NCBI GenBank assembly: GCA_025738555.1
Contig: JAOVFP010000004.1
Span: 6,076,001-6,140,000 of the forward strand
Direction: 5' to 3'
Source: Cyathus striatus
Lineage: Eukaryota > Basidiomycota > Agaricomycetes > Agaricales > Nidulariaceae
DNA: 64,000 nucleotides
Shown: piece after piece, positions 57,892 to 64,000 of the stretch
How positions within the stretch are numbered: the stretch's first letter is position 1
Layout: each line of letters begins with the position of its first letter
Program-made: the position numbers and the translations under genes
Notes under the pieces: model-generated
Seen by the model: the letters and a program-made list of their open reading frames with translations, nothing else
The model's database searches: none
What the model was told of the DNA's origin: nothing

Positions 57892-58895
57892 GCCTTAATT
57901 CTCCTGGTAATATATTGTAAGGTAATTGCAAGGCACAGGCGACGACTCCTCAATACAAGTACAAGGCATTATAAGATCCGAATAGCGCACAAGACCAGTT
58001 ATGACAACCGGGGTGTATCACAATTGATTTTACTACTTTCATAATCTTAAGTCTAGCTTTCAATGTTAGGATAATATTACTTATTCGTTGTAAATCCTCG
58101 CAGTATTAGCCCTGTAGCTGGGCAACTTATTTACTCTGTTTTTCTTTGCCCACCAATACCGCTACCTATCCTTGACCTATCCACCACAAACTAATATTGT
58201 TAATAGTTTTTCTGTATAATTTGCTTGTTTGAAACACTGGCTGGTGCAAGGCTGGTACGTATTGCTGATCAACAACCAGTGGGGAGAAAGTGTGGATATA
58301 GACCGACAAAGACCGAATCTGGATTGACCGGGATAAAGATCTCGTCTAGACCCGGAACTTGCAGCATGCATGCCTAGACCGTGCAAGATCCGGCTTCAAG
58401 CTGACTAAAATAACCACCAGAGATGTATAAAAGAGCGACGAAACCTCTATTTGTTGTCGCCTCAAGATTAGTAGGTTAGAGTTGTACTCGTAAGTAAGAA
58501 GCCAAAAAGGTAAGCTGGGTAGGTGATTCAATGTAATGTATATACTAACGTAACAATAAGTGTAGTATTACTAGTTATTAGTCATAAACTGTATCTACGT
58601 TGAATTCAAGTAGAGTGTCCTACGGCTGGCCTTTATAAATCATTGAGTTCTATGTGTAAAATGAAAGGAATGAAATTTTTGTCATTTATTAGACAATGAT
58701 ATTATACATAATTAAAAGTCATTGTATGGTGTATATTTATTGTAAGACTCTGCAGCAAGCCTTACAATCCATTTAAGTATATATGACATTTACATGGTAT
58801 TTTAAGGCTCTCCGCGAAGCCGTAAAACCCCATTTAAGGATCCGTGTTTAACAATATGCCTTGCGAGGCGAGTGATGCCTTAAGGCCTTACAATA
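57892..58895. mobile_element. About 1-kb insertion splitting the F-box/LRR gene
   Basis: The F-box gene's LRR coding stops at about 57875 and resumes at about 58900. The intervening DNA has partly inverted ends (TATTGTAAGG...AAGGCA at about 57912 and, inverted, at about 58870-58895). Near its right end are three related units of about 45-60 bp (58742, 58798 and 58857), each with AAGGCT...GCRAAGCC or its complement. Exact ends and a target duplication could not be fixed. Confidence 0.55.
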
Positions 58896-59684
58896 CACCT
58901 TAATCAATTGTGTGACAAACTAGGTTTTCATGACATAACGTGGATTGGTAACATTGTATGGAGCGAGCCAACTCCTGGCGGGGAGGTTACAGCGCTTCCA
59001 TTATTACATACCTTAAACGTCTCCACTAGCGACAAGAAGGTTTGGCTTTGGTCATCACTCTCTGTTCCGCGTCTTGCCAACTTCTGCGTACGAAAATACC
59101 GACATATCGATGATCTCTTGCTCATGATTGAGAAATCAGGTAGCATACTCAAGAATCTACATATGGACGGTTACGCCGATGAAGATATGATTCAGACTAT
59201 TAGTCAGCTTCGGGACGTTGAGAAGCTTTCCTTGCGAATGACGCGGCGTTATTCTACGGAGATATTAACATATCTGTCCCGAGCTGCATATCCAGATGTA
59301 CTTCCATTGTTACACGATTTGCGGATCGAAGTACCCCTGGAAGGATTCTCTTACGCTATTGAAACTTGTCTTGTTGAAGAAGTTATGGCAAGTAGATCGA
59401 GAACCCTTTATGGAACCGTGGATAAACCTAAATCTCCATCACTGGTTCATCTGTCCTACATCAAGTTAAGAATGGACGTCCCTCAAGACCATTATGAATA
59501 TTATGTTTCTCCACACCACCTTTGTTGGATTGCTAACATTGACTTTAAGAAACGGTTGGTACACGACGAGACAGACGGCGATACAGATGATGATGACGAG
59601 AATGAGGATGATACGGATGACTCGGAAGTTGAAGAAATTGATGCTATTTCTGATGATGAGAACGATGGTATGGTATGGTGGTAA
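58896..59684 (+). pseudogene. F-box/LRR protein, 3' part
   Basis: The open frame to TAA 59682-59684 codes LRR-like segments (ALPLLHTLNVST, VPRLANFCVRKY, ILKNLHMDG, VEKLSLRM, LPLLHDLRIEV) and an acidic Asp/Glu tail from about 59550. It is homologous to the fragments at 36 and 50 kb but keeps more of the protein. No promoter or start of its own is evident; the ATG at 58908 is an internal Met. With the 5' part it would make a full F-box/LRR protein of about 600 aa. Confidence 0.7.
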
Positions 59685-60868
59685 AATGAAACTTGTGGGG
59701 CTACATATATAATAATGTCTGTACTTCATCCAACAGCAATATTAGCCCATAGTACATTCTGTCGTAAGAAATTCACGAAAGCTATTTATCGAGAGAAATG
59801 TGACTTCTCTCCAAAGATTAAGTGTACTATGATCTATACTCTAGAAAGTGACTTGCTGATACTGAATGTGATTGTTAAACCTTTAAAGTTAGAGTGGCAG
59901 AGCGAAGTATGCATCCGATTATAATGGCCTTCTGGATCGAAGATTTATATTTGTAGGAGACCAAACCACTTGCTTGTTCTCAGTGTAGATGCCGGCCTAT
60001 CATGATTTATAAGTACAAACCTGAGTCAAACCGGTACGCTCTCTCAGCTCTGTCGTCAGGTATCTAGTAGCTCAGCTATGGACATGTTCCTTTCAAGGAG
60101 AAATATACTTCGTGAGGCGACTTCCAAAGATTGTAGAATTGTAGGGAATGTCGAATGCTTGCTACGGCTCCTCGTTGTCGACTTTTGGATTTCAAATTAC
60201 ACGGGATGATGCTTTCATCGGACTCATTGGGTGGAAGAGTTGCTTGAAAGTCCTAAATAGTGGTGCGGGGTCACGGGAGCGGTTAAGCTGTGGGTGACTG
60301 CCTGACGCGATGCACACCTCCTCCTTTATCTGAGGTCTGAATATTGAATGAAGACACAGGAAGATGATCACTTAAGCGTTCGAGGCAGGAGCTTGCGGGG
60401 AGGCTGTTGATCTGTATGAACATATACATGTGAGTCACAGTCGTGTGCCACTTGGATTATGTTAAGTCGGAAGTCTTTATCAATGCTGTAGAACTAGTAG
60501 GAACTTCGTGCGCCAGGGCTTACAAGCAGTCGGAGTCACGCAGCCCGCTTTCTCTCATCTCGATTCCCGGCCCAGAAGAAATGGTAATATATTAATACAT
60601 GAGACGTCATTAATTCCGCATCATTTCACACGCGCCAGTGAGAAATGTAGCAATGATAGCGGTCGGGGTCGTAGGCACAGTAGATTCAGGACGACGAGAG
60701 TAGTGCGGAAACTTGGAAGTGGTGCGCGGTCTTGTGTATGTTGCTATATCTCGATCATCAGATCTCTACCAAAAGCGGTAACGGGATATGCCAGCGAAGG
60801 GACATCTCAAGTCAGCTCACTCGCACAGCCCTCTGAGTGAGCCAGTCGTTGTACTTGTTTGCTTAAGA
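59685..60868. other. Intergenic region, CpG-normal
   Basis: No gene recognised. A 110-codon frame at 60508-60840 is Arg/Ser-rich without family features. Confidence 0.5.
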
Positions 60869-62117
60869 CACTGCGGGAGGTAGCTTATATAAGTTAAGAA
60901 TATTGCGTGAGCATTTGACAATTAAACTAGAAAAAATATCAGATGTTAATCTTAGAGTTTTTGGCGAGTATTTATGTATTATATTCTTTGATATGAGCAA
61001 TTTTTATCTCAGAGATTTTTTTAAAATATCTTCAGCATACTGCTTTAGGATAAATCATGATCTTAAGGAGAGTATTTTAGTAATTTGTCTTACATATGTC
61101 TCATGATTAATCTGTATATAAAGATCACAGAATAAAATATCAATGAACTCTCAGATCTTATTAATGAGAAACCATCGGAATATACAGAGAAGAAATATCA
61201 AAATTTATCAAAATTTACCTGGGATATAACCTCAGAGTATATTGTGATCGGCAGGCAGGCAGGCACATCAAGGTATACTTTTCCATTTCTGGCATTCTCC
61301 TTTTTAAATAGGCACCTATCTCCTGTCGTTGACATGTCTTTTGGCTCGTACCCACATCTCTCTCGAAGACACAGTGTGATTAGTCCACGAGGCGGGCATT
61401 GAAAGCATGAAGTTTGCTTTAGGATACTGTCAATGTCTGAATCAGGGTATTACAAACTTTTCACGAAACCCCTTCAGAATTCTTCATCTCTTTTTCAATC
61501 GCCTCATACTCTTGATATGTTGTAGTACTCCTTCTGAGGTACCAAAATTCCAAGCTTTATAAAAATATTCCTAGATCCTGTCGTTCAAGAATATTTGCAA
61601 ACGTGCTAACTCGAAAATCAGGGAATTGTAAACTTGTTGTCACATTAAGTCACACTACCGTTTTGAACTTCATACGGCTTCAAAGCCCAAGGGGAATGCC
61701 ATAAATGGAAGATTATACCTTGATGCACCTGCCCGCTGATCACAATATACTCTGGGGTTATATCCTGAGTAAATTTTGATTAATTTTGATATATATTCTC
61801 TATATATTCTGACAGTTTCTCATTAATAAGACCTGAGAATTTACTGATATTTTATTACATGATCTTATGTACAGATCAATCATGAGACATATGTAAGATA
61901 AATTACTAAAATATTCTCCTTAAGATCACAATTTATCCGAAAGCAATATGCTGAAGAGATTTAAAATAAATCTTTGAGATAAAAATTGCTCATATCAAAG
62001 AATATAATACAGAATTACTCACCATAAACTCTGAGATTAAAATCTGATATTTTTTCTAGTTTAATAGTCAAATGCTCACGCAATATTCTTAACTTATATA
62101 AGCCACCTCCCGCAGTG
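60869..62117. mobile_element. CACTG-ended element with about 430-bp inverted repeats
   Basis: The termini CACTGCGGGAGG and CCTCCCGCAGTG open inverted arms of about 430 bp (60869-61300 and 61685-62117) that pair with roughly 85-90% identity. The flanks carry AGA on both sides (60866-60868 and 62118-62120), a 3-bp duplication. CACTR ends with 3-bp duplications fit the CACTA/EnSpm superfamily. The centre of about 385 bp is unpaired and has no gene. Its RNA would fold into a very long hairpin. Arms are AT-rich and CpG-poor except at the very ends. Confidence 0.82.
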
Positions 62118-62250
62118 AGAGCTTGTGAAACAAATACCAAACATACACGTGTTTGTTACGCGTACCCCAAAGCAAGGTTCCTATCGTCGTATTCTCAATT
62201 ATCATCACATTTATACCTAAGCACCTGTGTAATGATCATATGAATTGTAG

Positions 62251-63165
62251 CTAATCATCACCACAGCCTAACTGGTGAAGCTGTAGTGAGTCAGCAAGAA
62301 AGAACTTGTCGCAGGTTGTGCACACTTCAAGAAAGCCCTGTGCCTCTGTTGAAGGTATACCCCTGCCTTCATTCAGATCCTTCAAGAGTCCCCACTCGTG
62401 ATCGGATAGGATATCATCCGTACTACTAGTTTCGAGTTTTTTTCCTTCCCCTCGCCTTACCACACGAGTAGCTGCGAGAGAACGTGTTTGGGATTGTGCG
62501 TTTGGTGTGTCAAGGCTGGAAATTGCTATACAGTAAAGTGAGTATGCACGTATTATGTGTTAGAATAAAATCTCACCTCTTTTACGCTTGCCTAGTGATA
62601 CCAGCGGCTTCAAAATACTGGTCTCTCCTTGCTGCTGCTGGAAGAACATGGATATATAATATTCACCACAATACCCTTCCATGTGCTGCGGCGTGTTTCC
62701 ACCGCCGATAACATGTTCTCCTCGAAGACGAAACTGAGCAAGTATACGTTCTGTATCAGGTACCCCATTGTCTATTTGAGTATACATATGTCAGTCTCTC
62801 TCGCTTTCAAACATGCAAACTGACTCACTTTGGGTTGGTAGGTTTGAATAGTCTGACTGTAAAGTTGCCGTGGAATAGATCTTTGATAAATCAACTGTAT
62901 AGGAATTAATTGAAGGTAGGCAATATATACGATCATGAGAACTTCACTTATGAAAATAGCCGCACTTGCTAGGTTGCTGGAAACAGAAGGCATAAATTTT
63001 TCCAGTTTTCTTCGCCTGTGTGATGCGCGCCCTTCGAAGATCGCCAATTGGAAATGTCATTGCACAGAAACACGGCCAATATAGGCCACGATTCCTCAGC
63101 CATGTCTTGATTCCATCAGGCACAATGCGCGCACCACGATATGCAGGACTTTTAATCTAGTTAAT
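62251..63165 (-). CDS. Probable GRF-type zinc-finger protein
   Basis: Minus-strand pieces run from about 63165 to TAG 62251. The N-terminal piece has a GRF-like zinc finger (LYWPCFCAMTF, then KTGKIYAFCFQQPSKCGYFH) of the CXC...CX6C type. The middle piece codes LPTQNNGVPDTERILAQF and a His/Gly-rich stretch. The C-terminal exon has a second metal-site candidate (CTTCDKFFLADSLQLHQLGC). Introns of 52-57 bp have GT-AG ends. The junction of the first intron (about 62888-62940) is one base out of phase, so the gene is either mis-modelled or frameshifted. GRF fingers bind single-stranded nucleic acid, often beside nuclease or topoisomerase domains; none is visible here. The true start may lie further upstream. 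Confidence 0.45.
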
Positions 63166-63855
63166 ACCAGGTGTGCTCTCTAATACTGAATATGTGAACG
63201 ACTTACTATGCCATTACTACCAGACAGTCTCCAAGGGTGCTCCACCCTACAAGTTCGTTACTCATTTGTTGTTGAGCTCTGGGCTCGTTAAAAAGAAGAT
63301 TAGAAGCTGGAGCGTGAGCAGGAGGAGCTACGTTGCAAGTGAGACACATTGTGCTGTTGAGTTATTACTGTCTCCCGTTGACTTTATAGTGCCCACTCTT
63401 CTGCAGCAGTTATTTAAGACTTCGCTAAGTGCCCCTGGTAGCTATGCTACAGAATATCCATCTACCCACAGCCCTTCATATGAATGCCTGCACACAACCC
63501 CCTCTCGTTTCTCATGTTTCAACACCTTACCTGAAGATTCAGTAGGAGGTGGCGTGCATTTAGTGTTGATGGCAAGATACTTTTTTCTCTTTGTTTTCGC
63601 AGTTTTCACTACATTTATATAGGAACGAGCTGAATGGTATGCCCGCTGAAATAATTATATTGAAGTTTCAGGCCAAGTAAACTATGCGCACTCTGGATAT
63701 TGAGTTCCTGTAGGCTATCGGTTGCACTATGCGTGGTGCACCTGCATGATTACAACCTCAGACTTTACAACACCGAGGGTTTGTAAAGTTCGTGAATTGT
63801 GCTGGCCACCGCTGTATAAATACCTAGACTACATGTCTAATATATTATGCTACCT
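63166..63855. other. Uncertain region near the right edge
   Basis: A 149-codon plus-strand frame at 63173-63622 is open but has no recognised family and overlaps the upstream flank of the GRF gene. A TATA-like TGTATAAATACC lies at about 63814-63825. Confidence 0.4.
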
Positions 63856-64000
63856 ATGTTTTCAGAGCATCAGAACAAAGCTATTGCTTCAGCAAAGGCT
63901 CTGCTTCTTAGTGTTGGGCTCAATCCTAACTTGGACAATGTTGCGCTCCTTGATGACTCACTGGAATCTATGGCTTTTGACTCTTCCACTACACCACCTC
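63856..64000 (+). CDS. Possible start of a gene running off the window
   Basis: ATG 63856 opens a frame to the end of the window (MFSEHQNKAIASAKALLLSV and on, with acidic residues). A TATA-like TATAAATA lies about 40 bp upstream. The family is unknown and too short to judge. Confidence 0.35.
   Translation, partial: MFSEHQNKAIASAKALLLSVGLNPNLDNVALLDDSLESMAFDSSTTPP

Overview
The window reads as a piece of a transposon-rich nuclear genome from an Agaricomycete (mushroom-forming) fungus. The reasons are spliceosomal introns of about 48-77 bp, a NACHT-WD40 NLR gene, F-box/LRR and TPR paralogues of the agaric type, Ty3/gypsy chromoviruses, a small cysteine-rich secreted-protein gene and an APC permease with about twelve introns. 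Nothing looks prokaryotic. Stretches with very few CpG dinucleotides (roughly 1-5.2, 10.4-13.9, 22.0-24.6, 26.3-32.0, 33.7-35.2 and 42.6-46.9 kb) alternate with CpG-normal stretches.

Layout. 1-5.2 kb: 3' part of a decayed Ty3/gypsy element, split at a TA site by a 1,054-bp Tc1/mariner-like relic. 5.3-9.1 kb: two multi-exon minus-strand genes of unknown function (one with a cysteine cluster) and a dispersed LTR-like repeat. 9.1-13.9 kb: CpG-poor, nearly gene-free, with a hAT transposase relic. 13,895-22,032: a complete chromovirus with 626-bp LTRs, a GAGTG target duplication, minus-strand gag-pol and an antisense spliced ORF. 22-27.3 kb: decayed DNA, a 1.68-kb inverted-repeat element and a second copy of the dispersed repeat. 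27.8-32.1 kb: an intact five-exon NLR (about 1,352 aa). 35.7-42 kb: LRR and TPR pseudogenes, duplicated small secreted-protein sequences and a third copy of the dispersed repeat. 42-47.2 kb: decayed DNA with a 1-kb inverted-repeat element at its edge. 47.6-49.9 kb: an intact amino-acid/GABA-type permease. 50.2-53.0 kb: a second copy of the LRR+TPR block. 53.0-54.1 kb: a MULE-like MITE. 54.8-56.3 kb: an intact gene of unknown function. 56.9-59.7 kb: an F-box/LRR gene broken by a frameshift and a 1-kb insertion. 60.9-62.1 kb: a CACTG-ended element with about 430-bp inverted repeats. 62.2-63.2 kb: a probable GRF-type zinc-finger gene. The right edge may start another gene.

The strongest theme is CpG-specific decay. 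The two LTRs of the chromovirus differ at 11 positions, all CpG transitions. The premature stops found in aligned frames of the two gypsy elements and one cellular-type gene are all TGA, and nearly all sit where the family has arginine (CGA to TGA). The NLR coding region has lost essentially every CpG beyond its first exon yet keeps a perfect reading frame. The most system-like feature is the chromovirus: a probable -1 frameshift site with an 11-bp stem, plus an antisense, intron-containing coiled-coil/cysteine-cluster gene between pol and the 3' LTR. Splice models, alignments and CpG counts were made by eye.
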